A stretch of DNA of 64,000 bases from Micrococcaceae bacterium Sec5.8. Its GTDB lineage: Bacteria; Actinomycetota; Actinomycetes; Actinomycetales; Micrococcaceae. Location: assembly GCA_039636775.1 (NCBI GenBank), contig CP143429.1, forward strand, positions 682,001 to 746,000, given 5' to 3'. The notes under the pieces are model-generated. The model worked only from the letters and a program-made list of their open reading frames with translations, was not told the origin of the DNA and did no database searches. Below, piece after piece: positions 50,548 through 59,802 of the stretch. Made by a program: the position numbers and the translations under genes. Position 1 is the first letter of the stretch. Each line of letters opens with the position of its first letter.

Positions 50548-50688
50548 AATGGGCATGTCCCGTGGACCTTGGCGCGAAGAATGGGCATGCCCGGTGGGTG
50601 CTGCGCAAGAATGGGCATGCCCGGTGGGTCCGGCCACATGAATGGGCGTGTCCGGTGGGTCCGGCCACATGAATGGGCATGTCCGGTG
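50548..50688. repeat. Five tandem units of about 31 bp with GRCATGYY core
   Basis: Units start at 50548, 50580, 50610, 50641 and 50672. Each begins AATGGGCATGYCCGGTGG (some bases vary) and ends with 12-14 less conserved bases; the third and fourth are nearly identical. Read on the minus strand the conserved part is CCACCGGGCATGCCCATT. The array stops just at the stop codon of the nuclease-helicase gene. There are no unique spacers and no cas genes. Confidence 0.85.
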
Positions 50689-53600
50689 TCAGTTGGCGGC
50701 GACCGAGCGCTGGCACAGCCCGATGAACCCGCCCAGCTGCTCCAGGCCTTCGGGACGGGCGGGAAGGTAGTTGGTGAGCTCGGGTGCCCGGATGACGACG
50801 GCGCGCCACTGCCCGCGGGACACGGCCACGTTGATCCGGTTGCGGGAGAGCAGGAATTCCATCCCGCGCGGAGCCTCCGCCACCGCCGAACACGCCATGG
50901 ACACCATCACGACGACGGCTTCCTGGCCTTGGAACTTGTCGACGGTCCCCACCCGGACGCCGGCCAGGGACGCGGCGTCGAGGGCCTCGCGGATCACATT
51001 GACTTGGGCGTTGTAGGCGGCCACCACCAGGATGTCGGCGGCTTCCAGCGGCCGGCTGCCGTCCCCAGCATGCCAGACCAGGCCCAGGTGGCGCCGCGCT
51101 TGCCGGACGACTTCGGCGGCCTCCTCGCGGGAAGACGTGATGTTGCCGCTGTGCTCCACCAACACGGTCTCGATCCCGGCGGGGACCCCATCGAGCCTCC
51201 GGAGGTCTGCGGCCGGGGCCGACCGCAGTTTGCCCTCATAGGAGAGTTCGGACACGGCCCGGCACAACTCCGATGTCATCCTCCACGAGTCGGCCAGGAA
51301 ATAGCCCAGCTCCGACGGCAGCGTGGCATGCCCGGCGGAAACCCACCCCAGAGCCGACTCATCCACCGGTTCGGGGTGGGCGCCCTGGCTGACCTGCGGC
51401 AACTGCTGGGGGTCGCCGAGCAACAGCAACCGGCTGCTGGCCTGCGCCACGGCGAGGGTGTTGGCAAGCGAGAACTGCCCGGCCTCGTCGATCACCAGCA
51501 GGTCCAGGGACCCGGCCGGAACGTTGGCTCCCGTCATGGTCCAGGCAGTGCCGCCGATGAGCGCGCCACCGGGGGAGTCGAGCAGCCGCGCCACGTCCTG
51601 GGCCGAGCGTTGCGCCCACGGGAGCGGCTCACCGTGCTTCACGTCCTTGGCCACGCGCACCGGGTCGACGCCGGCTTTGGTCACAGCCGTCTTGAGCAGG
51701 TTCTCCACCACGGCATGGGACTGGCCCACCACCCCGACTTTCCACCCCCGGGCCACCAGGCGGGCGATGACATGGGAGCCTACGTGGGTTTTTCCCGTCC
51801 CGGGCGGGCCCTGGACCGCGATGTAGGAATGGTCCAGGGCGCCGACGGCCGCCGTGATCGCGTCTATGAAGCGGTCCTCCCCTGCACCTGGCGTGGGGAG
51901 CTGCGCACCGGAGGTCAGCCGCGGCGGAACCCGGCGGACAAGATCCAAGGCCGGATGCCGGGGAAAACCGGACGCCCCCACCTGTAGTCCTGCCGTGACG
52001 GTGGAGGCCAGCGCGCCGAGTGCGTCCTCGAGGCTCTTGGTCTGGATGGGCTGGTCCTCGGTCAGCGCCACGGGGACCTGGCTGTAGGGTTCGGCGGTCT
52101 TGCGGAGTTTGTCCCGGATGACGACGGTGTCCCTGCCGTCCTCCTGGCCGAGTTCCAGAACCTCGGTCCCGAACCACCCGTTACGTCCGGTGCCGTTGAT
52201 ACCGGTGCCCTCAAGTCCGGCCGGAAGCGGCGGGTCGTACATGCGGAACCACGTACTGCCCTCCCGGAGGTCCGAGCCCGGGCTGAGAGTGCCGACCAGC
52301 TTCACCCTCCGCTCCGGAAGCTTGGCGCCGTCCTTCCACCAGTCTTCCAGCACGTGGGCGTCTTCCACCAGGAAGACATTGCGGTCCTGCTGGTGGTGGG
52401 TATCGGGGCCGTTCTCGCACCGGTCGAAGTGCGCCCACCAGAACGCCTTGCGTTCCCGGCGGTGATAGCTGACTGCGGCCGACAGCATCGAAACGGCCTT
52501 CCGGTCGTCCCCGGACAGCCCGACGCCGGACTCCGCCAGTTCAGCGAGTGTCACTTCCAGCGGATCCAGCTCCGCGGTGGCCGGCGCGGAGCCGGCGCCC
52601 GGGTTGCCGCCGGACGTGGCCTCGCCCGTGGCTCCCTCACCCGCCGGTTTAATGCCTCGATCGCTTGCCAAGCCCAGCAGCCAGTTCCGCAGCTCCAGTG
52701 TGGAGAGGCAGTCGTATTCGTTGTAGTCGGAGATCCCGGCGAGGACGGTGGCCGCGTCCCCGGCCCGGCCGTCGTCGCGGGCGTCGCAGTAGTGGGCGTA
52801 TGCCACCACCGAGGCTCCGGCGTCTTTCACGTCACCGGAGCGCAGGTTTGTCCCCATGTACAGCGGCTCGAGTTTCTTGATGCTGTAGGAGTTCTCCGAG
52901 ACCCGAATGCTGTTCCGGACCGTCTGGTAGAGGTCCACCAGGAGCCCGTCGCGCAGCCACTGGTCCACGGTGTCTTCGCCCGCAACGTGCAGCACGGAGA
53001 GCTTCCGCAGGGCGGTTTTCTCGTATACGGCGTAGTGGTAGACATGCATGTCCGGATAGTCCTGCCGGCGCTTCTGCACATAGTCGAGAAAGTCGAGGAA
53101 TGCCTGTTTCTCGGCTTCCCGGCTGTGGGCCCAGAACGGCCGGAACATTCCGGGCACGCCGGGCCCGGTGGGTGCTTCGACGACTCCGAACAGGTATTCC
53201 AGACCCCAGACGCCGGTGGCGCTTTCCTGCCACAGAGGATCGCCCTCGAAGTCGAAGAAGATGTCTCCGGCGCTGGGCGGCGGCAGCTCTGCCAACGTGT
53301 TCTCCGGAACCACCCGGTAGCTGATGGAGTGGTCGGTTCCGTCCTTGACGAACCGGACGCTGCCATCGGTCGGGCCCACCCCGCTCTGCATCCGGGCTTG
53401 GTCCTGCAGGCGCAGCAATGCCGCGTTCGCGCCGGGAAGCTGTGTTTCCGCGAGTTCCCGCACCGTGAAGATCTGGCGTTCGTGCAGTGCCTTGCGCTGC
53501 GCCGAATTCATCCGCGCCACGAGCAGGAGGTCGTCGGTGGCAGCAACCTGCTCCTGGCAGTAGTCGCAGCGGCCGCACGCGCTGACCCCGGGGGCGCCCC

Positions 53601-54330
53601 ACTGAATGGTGCCGGGCTGCGCAGTGTGCGAGGAGGTCAGTGCGACGAAGCGGTCCCGCCGCTCCCGGAAAACCGGCAGGATCTCGGCCAGCTTGTGGTG
53701 GCTGCGGACGTAGTCGAAACCCCCGCCGGGGAGCGGGACGGTGGCACCGAGGACCAGGGTCACAGCGGGATCCGTGCGGATTCCTGCTTTCAGCAATTGG
53801 TCGCCGTAGGCGGCGAGCTGGAGCAGCGCGGTGACCTTGGCGTGGCGGGCCAGTTTGGTGTCGAATACTGCGTAGCTGGCGTCGGCCTGGCGGACCAGGA
53901 AGTCGGAGCGGCCATGGAACTGTCCGTCGAAGAAGGCCGCCTGGAACACGACGTCGGCGCCGGCGCGCAGGGCGTTGATGGACTCGCGGTGGCTGGCCTG
54001 CAGAGTGGCACGGTCCATGGCCACAGCCTCTGCGACGTCATACACGCCCCGCCCGGCGGCCGGGTCCCAGCGGCCGAAATCCCGGACGAAGCCGTCCAGG
54101 ACTTTGCGTTCGTGGACATCACCGAGCGCGGCGGCATGCTTGAGCATCTCGTCGTCCTCGAAAACGGCCTTGGCGGACCGGCCCAGCTTTTCATCGAGCT
54201 TCCTGAGCAGCTGATATTCGCAACTGGCAGCGGTCACCAGGTCACTCGCGGAGAAGACCAGGTCCGGCGCGGACCCCGGAACTTCCGGTTCAAGAAAAAA
54301 CACTGTGCCCCCGATGTCGATGCGCTGCAC
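50689..54330 (-). CDS. TM0106-type RecB-like nuclease, DEDD exonuclease and SF1 helicase fusion
   Basis: A 1213-residue three-part enzyme. Residues about 20-260 are a Cas4/RecB-like PD-(D/E)xK nuclease: GRSDFL (D143), YAVFDTK (D157, K159), QLAAY (171), with Cys37 and the triad CGRCDYC (252, 255, 258) able to hold a 4Fe-4S cluster. Residues about 355-550 are an RNase H-like exonuclease: FFDFEGDP (D360, E362), VDLY (D467), YNEYD (D540). Residues about 800-1190 are a DNA2/UPF1-type SF1 helicase: GPPGTGKT (about 840), VIDEAGQ (about 945), GDPQQLPQV, VGTVDKFQGQEA, SRNRINVAVSRG. Start GTG 54330 lacks a clear ribosome site. A role in DNA end processing, repair or defence is inferred from domains. 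Confidence 0.92.
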   Translation of the reverse strand: MQRIDIGGTVFFLEPEVPGSAPDLVFSASDLVTAASCEYQLLRKLDEKLGRSAKAVFEDDEMLKHAAALGDVHERKVLDGFVRDFGRWDPAAGRGVYDVAEAVAMDRATLQASHRESINALRAGADVVFQAAFFDGQFHGRSDFLVRQADASYAVFDTKLARHAKVTALLQLAAYGDQLLKAGIRTDPAVTLVLGATVPLPGGGFDYVRSHHKLAEILPVFRERRDRFVALTSSHTAQPGTIQWGAPGVSACGRCDYCQEQVAATDDLLLVARMNSAQRKALHERQIFTVRELAETQLPGANAALLRLQDQARMQSGVGPTDGSVRFVKDGTDHSISYRVVPENTLAELPPPSAGDIFFDFEGDPLWQESATGVWGLEYLFGVVEAPTGPGVPGMFRPFWAHSREAEKQAFLDFLDYVQKRRQDYPDMHVYHYAVYEKTALRKLSVLHVAGEDTVDQWLRDGLLVDLYQTVRNSIRVSENSYSIKKLEPLYMGTNLRSGDVKDAGASVVAYAHYCDARDDGRAGDAATVLAGISDYNEYDCLSTLELRNWLLGLASDRGIKPAGEGATGEATSGGNPGAGSAPATAELDPLEVTLAELAESGVGLSGDDRKAVSMLSAAVSYHRRERKAFWWAHFDRCENGPDTHHQQDRNVFLVEDAHVLEDWWKDGAKLPERRVKLVGTLSPGSDLREGSTWFRMYDPPLPAGLEGTGINGTGRNGWFGTEVLELGQEDGRDTVVIRDKLRKTAEPYSQVPVALTEDQPIQTKSLEDALGALASTVTAGLQVGASGFPRHPALDLVRRVPPRLTSGAQLPTPGAGEDRFIDAITAAVGALDHSYIAVQGPPGTGKTHVGSHVIARLVARGWKVGVVGQSHAVVENLLKTAVTKAGVDPVRVAKDVKHGEPLPWAQRSAQDVARLLDSPGGALIGGTAWTMTGANVPAGSLDLLVIDEAGQFSLANTLAVAQASSRLLLLGDPQQLPQVSQGAHPEPVDESALGWVSAGHATLPSELGYFLADSWRMTSELCRAVSELSYEGKLRSAPAADLRRLDGVPAGIETVLVEHSGNITSSREEAAEVVRQARRHLGLVWHAGDGSRPLEAADILVVAAYNAQVNVIREALDAASLAGVRVGTVDKFQGQEAVVVMVSMACSAVAEAPRGMEFLLSRNRINVAVSRGQWRAVVIRAPELTNYLPARPEGLEQLGGFIGLCQRSVAAN

Positions 54331-54481
54331 TCATGAGAAGCCGGACTGGTCGCTGGAGTGCTTCGAACGCGGCCTCGCCGTCCCACTCTTCAAGCTATCA
54401 AAGCCCTCTGACAGTCCTGGTGGCACCCGGGAGCCAAAGGGCTGGTTCCAGTCGCAGGCCGGGCGTATTGTCTAAGAGACA

Positions 54482-55072
54482 ATGACTGAACAGCAGCCCT
54501 TTGAGCTCATCCAGCGCTACCCTGACTTCGAGGTGCGCCGCTATCCGGCGCATGTGGTCGCCGAGGTCCAGGTTGATGCGACCTTCGACCGGGCCGGAAA
54601 TGCGGCCTTCCGATACCTTTTCAATTACATCACCGGCAACAATGCGGCCCGGCAGTCAGTGGCGATGACGGCCCCGGTGGTCCAGGGGTACGGCCCCTCA
54701 CAAAAGATCGCCATGACGGCCCCCGTTCTCCAAAGCGGGGCGCTGGCAGGGGGTGAGGGCCCCGGCGAGTACGTCGTCGCCTTCGTCCTGCCGGCAGCGA
54801 TGACAGCTGAGACGGCCCCGGTTCCGACGGATCCGGTCGTCAAGATCCGGGAAATGCCCGGCTCGGTGACCGCCGCGCTTGTCTTTTCCGGCAGTGGGTC
54901 GAGAAGCGCCTTCGAAAAGCGCAACCAGCAATTGCAAACTGTGCTGGCCAGCGCAGGCCTGACCGGCGTCGGCCTGCCACGGTTCGCGCGCTTCGACCCG
55001 CCCTTCAAGCCCTGGTTCCTCCGCCATAACGAAGTCCTCCAGGACATCGAACAACCCCAGCCCGCGCTGTAA
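54482..55072 (+). CDS. SOUL/HEBP haem-binding family protein
   Basis: A 196-residue SOUL-fold protein. Typical features: FELIQRYPDFEVRRYPAHVVAEVQV at the N terminus, AFRYLFNYITGNN, SVAMTAPV repeated as IAMTAPVLQ, YVVAFVLPAAMTAE, and the C-terminal RFDPPFKPWFLRHNEV. Related proteins bind haem or tetrapyrroles; bacterial roles are unclear. ATG 54482 lies 10 nt after TATTGT, so the message may be leaderless. It stands between two unrelated genes. Confidence 0.9.
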   Translation: MTEQQPFELIQRYPDFEVRRYPAHVVAEVQVDATFDRAGNAAFRYLFNYITGNNAARQSVAMTAPVVQGYGPSQKIAMTAPVLQSGALAGGEGPGEYVVAFVLPAAMTAETAPVPTDPVVKIREMPGSVTAALVFSGSGSRSAFEKRNQQLQTVLASAGLTGVGLPRFARFDPPFKPWFLRHNEVLQDIEQPQPAL

Positions 55073-55087
55073 CGGCCCCCAATAAGG

Positions 55088-55093
55088 CAAAAT
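55088..55093 (+). promoter_or_regulatory. -10-like box of leaderless tex promoter
   Basis: CAAAAT lies exactly 6 nt before GTG 55100. It deviates from TANNNT at the first base. Confidence 0.4.
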
Positions 55094-55099
55094 GGCAGG

Positions 55100-57709
55100 G
55101 TGAACCACACCCCGCAGCGACCGTCCGCGCCCGCAACAACCCGCACCGCCAAAACCCAGGCTCCGCACACCCAGGAGTCGGGCATCGCCGCCCAGATCGC
55201 CGCAGAACTTGGTGTGCAGGCATGGCAGGTTAAAGCCGCCGTGGACCTGCTCGACGCCGGCTCCACCGTGCCGTTTATCGCCCGGTACCGCAAGGAAGCC
55301 ACTGGAACGCTGGATGACACCCAGCTGCGGGAGTTGGAGGAGCGGCTGCGGTACCTGCGGGAGCTGGAGGACCGGCGCAGGACCGTGCTGGAGGCGATCG
55401 CGGCGCAGGGCGCACTGACGCTGGAGCTGCAGGCCGCCGTCCTCGGTGCCGACACGAAGTCGCGGTTGGAGGACATTTACCTGCCGTTCAAAAGCAAGCG
55501 GCGCACCAAGGCGCAGATTGCCCGTGAGGCCGGACTGGAACCGCTTGCCACAGCCCTGCTGGAGCGGCCCGAGCTGGACCCGGACCGCGAAGCCGCCAAG
55601 TACCTCAACGCCGATCACTCCATCGGTGACCCCGCCGCGGCGCTCGCCGGTGCCCGGTCCATTCTGGTGGAGCGCGTCGCGCAGGACGCCGACCTCGCCG
55701 CCACGCTGCGGGAACGGCTTTGGACGCAGGGCCGGATGGTGTCCCGCGTCAAAAAGGGCAAGGACGCCGAGGGGCAAAAGTTCAAGGATTATTTCGACTT
55801 CTCGCAAGCCCCCGCCGGGATGCCGTCGCACCGTGTCCTGGCTCTGTTGCGCGGCGAGAAGGACGGGGTGCTGGAATTGGACCTCACCGAGGCTGAACCG
55901 GACGACGACGCCGCCCTCACCGCCGCGCGCGGCCGGTATGAAGCAGCGGTGGCCCGGTTCCTCGGGGTCGCCGACCGTGGCCGGCCCGCCGATGCCTGGC
56001 TGGTGCAGACCGCGCAGCTCGCTTGGCGCTCGAGGGTGCTGGCGCGGTTGGCGGCAGACCTGCGCAGCCGGATGTTTGCCGCTGCCGAGGACGAGGCCGT
56101 ACGGGTCTTCGCCGCAAACCTGCGCGATGTGCTGCTCGCGGCGCCGGCCGGTAACCGCACCACCCTGGGGCTGGATCCGGGACTGCGCACCGGTGTGAAG
56201 GTCGCCGTCGTGGACGGCACCGGCAAGGTGGTGGCCACTGATACCGTCTATCCGCATGCCCCGGCCCGGAAATGGGATGAGGCGCTGCGGACGCTGGTAA
56301 AGCTGGCACGGACGCACGGCGTCGAACTCGTGGCGATCGGCAATGGCACCGCCTCCCGGGAAACGGACAAACTCGCGGCAGAGCTGCTCAAACAACTTAC
56401 CTCCGGCCCGGACTCACCCGTTCACGGGTCGGCCAGCCAGACCTCCGCCCAACTGAACCCAACCAGCCCGGCCGCCAAACCGCAGAAGATCGTCGTCTCG
56501 GAAGCCGGCGCCTCGGTGTATTCCGCGTCGGCACTGGCGGCCGCTGAACTGCCGGGCATGGACGTGTCCCTGCGCGGGGCGGTGTCGATCGCGCGGCGGT
56601 TGCAGGACCCGCTCGCTGAGCTCGTGAAGATCGAACCGAAGTCGATCGGCGTCGGGCAGTACCAGCACGACGTCACCGCCGCGAAACTGGACCGCAGCCT
56701 CGACGCCGTCGTGGAAGATTGCGTGAACGCCGTCGGTGTGGACGTCAATACGGCGTCCCCGGCGCTGCTGAGCCGCGTGGCCGGCGTCGGGCCGCTATTG
56801 AGCGAGAACATTGTCGCCTACCGGAACGAGCACGGGCCGTTCCGCAAGCGCAGTGAGCTGAAGAAGGTCCCACGGCTCGGGGCCAAGGCGTTCGAGCAGT
56901 GTGCCGGGTTCCTGCGGATCAGCGGGGGAGCGGAGCCGCTGGATGCCTCCAGCGTGCACCCGGAGGCGTACCCGGTGGCGCGGAAGATCAAAACCGCCGC
57001 CAGCGCAAAGGGCCAGACCGCGGAAAGATATGCCGCGCTGAACCCGCAGGACTTCGTCGACGGCGCGTTTGGCCTGCCCACGGTGCAGGACATCATCGCC
57101 GAGCTCGAAAAGCCGGGCCGGGATCCACGGCCGGTTTTTGCCGCGGCGACCTTCTCGGAAGGGATTGAGAAGATCTCCGATCTCCGGCCAGGGATGGTGC
57201 TGGAAGGAACTGTCACCAACGTGGCCGCGTTCGGTGCGTTCGTCGACGTCGGGGTCCACCAGGACGGCCTGGTGCACGTCTCCGCGCTGGCCAACCGCTT
57301 CGTCTCCGATCCCCGCGAGGTGGTGAAGTCCGGTCAGGTGGTTCGGGTCAAGGTGCTGGAGGCCGATCCGGAGCGCAAGCGCATATCGCTCACCTTGCGA
57401 CTCGACGACGACCCTTCGGCCCCCGTCGGCGGCCCGGCTCCCGGCGGGCGTCCAGCTGCGCGGAATGCGTCCACGCAGCAAACCGGCAAGCAGGCGCCAG
57501 ACAGGCAACAGGCGCCAGACAGGCAGCGGTCCGGGAAGCAGGCGCCCGGGAATCAGCAACCCGGCAGGCAGGCGCCAGACAGGCAGCAGTCCGGGAAGCA
57601 GCCTGATCGTCGGACCCCCGCCGCGCCTGCGCAGCGGTCGAAGCCCGCGCCTGTGCCGGCCGACACCGCGATGGCCCAGGCGTTGCGGAACGCCGGACTC
57701 GGGCGCTAG
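55100..57709 (+). CDS. tex: Tex-family RNA-binding transcription accessory protein
   Basis: An 869-residue protein in Tex domain order: N-terminal helical domain (IAAELGVQAWQVKAAVDLLDAGSTVPFIARYRKEATG), YqgF-like RNase H domain (TLGLDPGLRTGVKVAVVDGTGKV), HhH region (GVDVNTASPALLSRVAGVGPLLSENIVAYR) and S1 domain (LRPGMVLEGTVTNVAAFGAFVDVGVHQDGLVHVSAL). After the S1 domain an additional 90-residue tail is built from imperfect repeats QAPDRQ/GKQAPG, rich in Gln, Arg and Pro. Tex proteins bind nucleic acids and elongating RNA polymerase. The YqgF insert SGPDSPVHGSASQTSAQLNP is longer than usual. Confidence 0.93.
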   Translation: MNHTPQRPSAPATTRTAKTQAPHTQESGIAAQIAAELGVQAWQVKAAVDLLDAGSTVPFIARYRKEATGTLDDTQLRELEERLRYLRELEDRRRTVLEAIAAQGALTLELQAAVLGADTKSRLEDIYLPFKSKRRTKAQIAREAGLEPLATALLERPELDPDREAAKYLNADHSIGDPAAALAGARSILVERVAQDADLAATLRERLWTQGRMVSRVKKGKDAEGQKFKDYFDFSQAPAGMPSHRVLALLRGEKDGVLELDLTEAEPDDDAALTAARGRYEAAVARFLGVADRGRPADAWLVQTAQLAWRSRVLARLAADLRSRMFAAAEDEAVRVFAANLRDVLLAAPAGNRTTLGLDPGLRTGVKVAVVDGTGKVVATDTVYPHAPARKWDEALRTLVKLARTHGVELVAIGNGTASRETDKLAAELLKQLTSGPDSPVHGSASQTSAQLNPTSPAAKPQKIVVSEAGASVYSASALAAAELPGMDVSLRGAVSIARRLQDPLAELVKIEPKSIGVGQYQHDVTAAKLDRSLDAVVEDCVNAVGVDVNTASPALLSRVAGVGPLLSENIVAYRNEHGPFRKRSELKKVPRLGAKAFEQCAGFLRISGGAEPLDASSVHPEAYPVARKIKTAASAKGQTAERYAALNPQDFVDGAFGLPTVQDIIAELEKPGRDPRPVFAAATFSEGIEKISDLRPGMVLEGTVTNVAAFGAFVDVGVHQDGLVHVSALANRFVSDPREVVKSGQVVRVKVLEADPERKRISLTLRLDDDPSAPVGGPAPGGRPAARNASTQQTGKQAPDRQQAPDRQRSGKQAPGNQQPGRQAPDRQQSGKQPDRRTPAAPAQRSKPAPVPADTAMAQALRNAGLGR

Positions 57710-57866
57710 CGCCGCCACTCACCGCGGATTTGCTACCGTTCGGCGCAGGAATACTACGTTTGCTGATCATTTGCACCATGATTGCCGGAGGCAACGGCAC
57801 GTTTCGAGATCGTTCGCCTCTGGGCCACTGGACGCTGTGGTCTTCGACGAACAAGGGAAATGCATC

Positions 57867-59261
57867 ATGGGCTGGCTGGACCGAGACCGAACAATTGCCC
57901 CGCCGGGATTCAACCGGTGGCTGGTGCCTCCCGCAGCGCTTGCCGTGCATTTGTGCATCGGCCAGGCCTACGCCACCAGCGTTTACAAAACCGCCCTGGT
58001 GAAGCACTTCGGTGCCAGCCTGACCGAAATTGGCGTGATCTTCTCCATCGCCATCGTGATGCTGGGACTCTCCGCAGCCATCATGGGCACCTGGGTGGAC
58101 ACGAACGGTCCCCGCAAGGCCATGTTCACCTCGGCCGTGTTCTGGGCCGGCGGCTTCCTGGTCGGTTCGCTCGGCATCTTCACCAGCCAGCTGTGGCTGG
58201 TCTACCTCGGTTATGGCGTCATCGGCGGAATTGGCCTGGGCATCGGGTACATCTCGCCGGTGTCCACCTTGATCAAGTGGTTCCCTGACCGCCCGGGCCT
58301 AGCCACCGGCATGGCCATCATGGGCTTCGGCGGCGGCGCCTTGATCGCCAGCCCGGTCTCCACCGCGCTGCTGAAGATCTACGACCCCAACTCCGGGGCC
58401 AAGGGCTGGGTGGCCAGCGGCGACTCTGTTGGCAAACTCTTCCTCACCCTCGCCGTCATCTACCTCGCCTACATGCTCTTCGGCGCCTTCACCATCAAGG
58501 TCCCGGCCGACGGCTGGAAGCCGGCCGGCTTCGACCCCACCAAGGTCAAGGCTGCCAAACTGGTCACCACGGAACACGTCTCCGCCAAGAACGCCGTCAA
58601 GACCAAGCAGTTCTGGCTGGTCTGGGTAGCGTTGTTCTGCAACGTCACCGCCGGCATTGGCATCCTGGAACAGGCTGCACCCATGATCCAGGATTTCTTC
58701 CGCCAGTCCGACGGCGTGTCCCTCGTCAGTGCCGCCGTCGCCGCCGGCTTCGTCGGCCTCCTCTCCATCGGCAACATGGCAGGCCGTTTCGCGTGGTCTG
58801 CGACATCGGACATGACCGGCCGCAAGCGCATCTACATGGTCTACCTCGGCGTCGGCGCGGTGCTCTACACTGTGCTGGCACTGGCCGGGTCCACCACCAC
58901 CGTCCTGTACGTGGCGCTCGCGTTCCTGATCATTTCTTTCTACGGCGGAGGCTTCTCGACGGCGCCGGCCTACCTGCGTGACCTGTTCGGCACCTTCCAG
59001 GTCGGCGCGATCCACGGCCGGCTCCTGACCGCCTGGTCCGCAGCCGGCGTCGCGGGACCGCTGATCGTCAATGCTTTCCTGGATGCCCAGGGCAAGCCCG
59101 GGCAGCTGAATGCTGCGTCCTATCAGCCTGCGCTGCTGACCATGGTGGGGCTGCTGGTCATCGGCTTCGTGGCCAACCTGCTGGTCAGGCCGGTTGATGC
59201 CCGGTTCCATGAACCACGCCCGGACCGAGTCCGGTCCGACGAACCTGCCCTGGAGGCCTGA
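57867..59261 (+). CDS. OFA-family MFS transporter (oxalate/formate or monocarboxylate type)
   Basis: A 464-residue, 12-TM MFS protein of the oxalate:formate antiporter family: NRWLVPPAALAVHLCIGQAYATSVY in TM1, GTWVDTNGPRKAMF after TM2, LGYGVIGGIGLGIGYISPVSTLIKWFPDRPGLATGMAIMGFGGGA in TM4 and TM5, then KTKQFWLVWVALFCNVTAGIGILEQAAPMIQD. Substrates in the family include oxalate, formate, lactate and pyruvate; no catabolic enzyme is adjacent. ATG 57867 follows AGGGAAA; the track-length frame to 57465 overlaps tex. One base separates its stop from the small-subunit start. Confidence 0.88.
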   Translation: MGWLDRDRTIAPPGFNRWLVPPAALAVHLCIGQAYATSVYKTALVKHFGASLTEIGVIFSIAIVMLGLSAAIMGTWVDTNGPRKAMFTSAVFWAGGFLVGSLGIFTSQLWLVYLGYGVIGGIGLGIGYISPVSTLIKWFPDRPGLATGMAIMGFGGGALIASPVSTALLKIYDPNSGAKGWVASGDSVGKLFLTLAVIYLAYMLFGAFTIKVPADGWKPAGFDPTKVKAAKLVTTEHVSAKNAVKTKQFWLVWVALFCNVTAGIGILEQAAPMIQDFFRQSDGVSLVSAAVAAGFVGLLSIGNMAGRFAWSATSDMTGRKRIYMVYLGVGAVLYTVLALAGSTTTVLYVALAFLIISFYGGGFSTAPAYLRDLFGTFQVGAIHGRLLTAWSAAGVAGPLIVNAFLDAQGKPGQLNAASYQPALLTMVGLLVIGFVANLLVRPVDARFHEPRPDRVRSDEPALEA

Positions 59262-59262
59262 G

Positions 59263-59391
59263 ATGAGCACTGTACAGACATCCGCAAAACAGTCCACCGG
59301 GAAGATCGTGATCGCCTGGGCGCTGGTAGGGGTTCCGCTGGGGTACGGCGTATACGAGACTCTCACCCGCGTGGCAGCCCTCTTTGGCTGA
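59263..59391 (+). CDS. MFS transporter small subunit, 42 aa
   Basis: ATG 59263 lies one base after the OFA transporter stop, with TGGAGG upstream. The product has a short polar N terminus (MSTVQTSAKQSTGK) and one membrane helix IVIAWALVGVPLGYGVYETL. Single-helix proteins of this kind regularly follow OFA-type transporters and are annotated as MFS transporter small subunits. They probably associate with the transporter in the membrane. Confidence 0.85.
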   Translation: MSTVQTSAKQSTGKIVIAWALVGVPLGYGVYETLTRVAALFG

Positions 59392-59802
59392 CCCGGCTGG
59401 AAGCAGGCACGCCCGGCCCTAACACGCCCGGTAAGCGGCCGCAGCGGGCCACCGGCGCGCCCACGTTCCATCCGACATCGATGCCCGGGTCGTCTGGCCG
59501 CACACCTGGAAGCCAGGCGGCGCCGTCGTCGGGGACCGGCTGGCGAGGATGTCATCGCCGGGCTGGAACGCCTCGGTCATGTAGTGATTAGAGCTGCTGG
59601 CTGAACGCTGGGACGACTGTCCTGCGGGCGGCGGGCAATTCCTGCGGTGCCCCATCCGCAATGCCCACCCGCGGCGCCCACCGGTACGCGGCAGGGCACC
59701 GGTACGCGGCAGGGCACCGGCGGGGGACTGGCAGGAACGGCCGGCCATCGGACTCTGGTCATCCTGTTCCCTAAGACGGGCCGTTGTTTGAGCGGGTGGC
59801 TC
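59392..59802 (+). other. Gap with possible gene remnant and short tandem repeat
   Basis: No intact gene is seen in these 411 nt. From 59474 the plus strand encodes RVVWPHTWKPGGAVVGDRL and, after a frame change, EDVIAGLERLGHVVIRAAG with a stop at 59604. The joined sequence looks like the end of a gamma-glutamyltransferase-type protein. An 18-bp unit (ACCGGTACGCGGCAGGGC) is duplicated at about 59690-59725. Confidence 0.3.

Noticed and set aside
50548..50688. CRISPR array
   Set aside because: Units are about 31 bp in total including the variable part, two units are nearly identical, there are no unique spacers and no cas genes.
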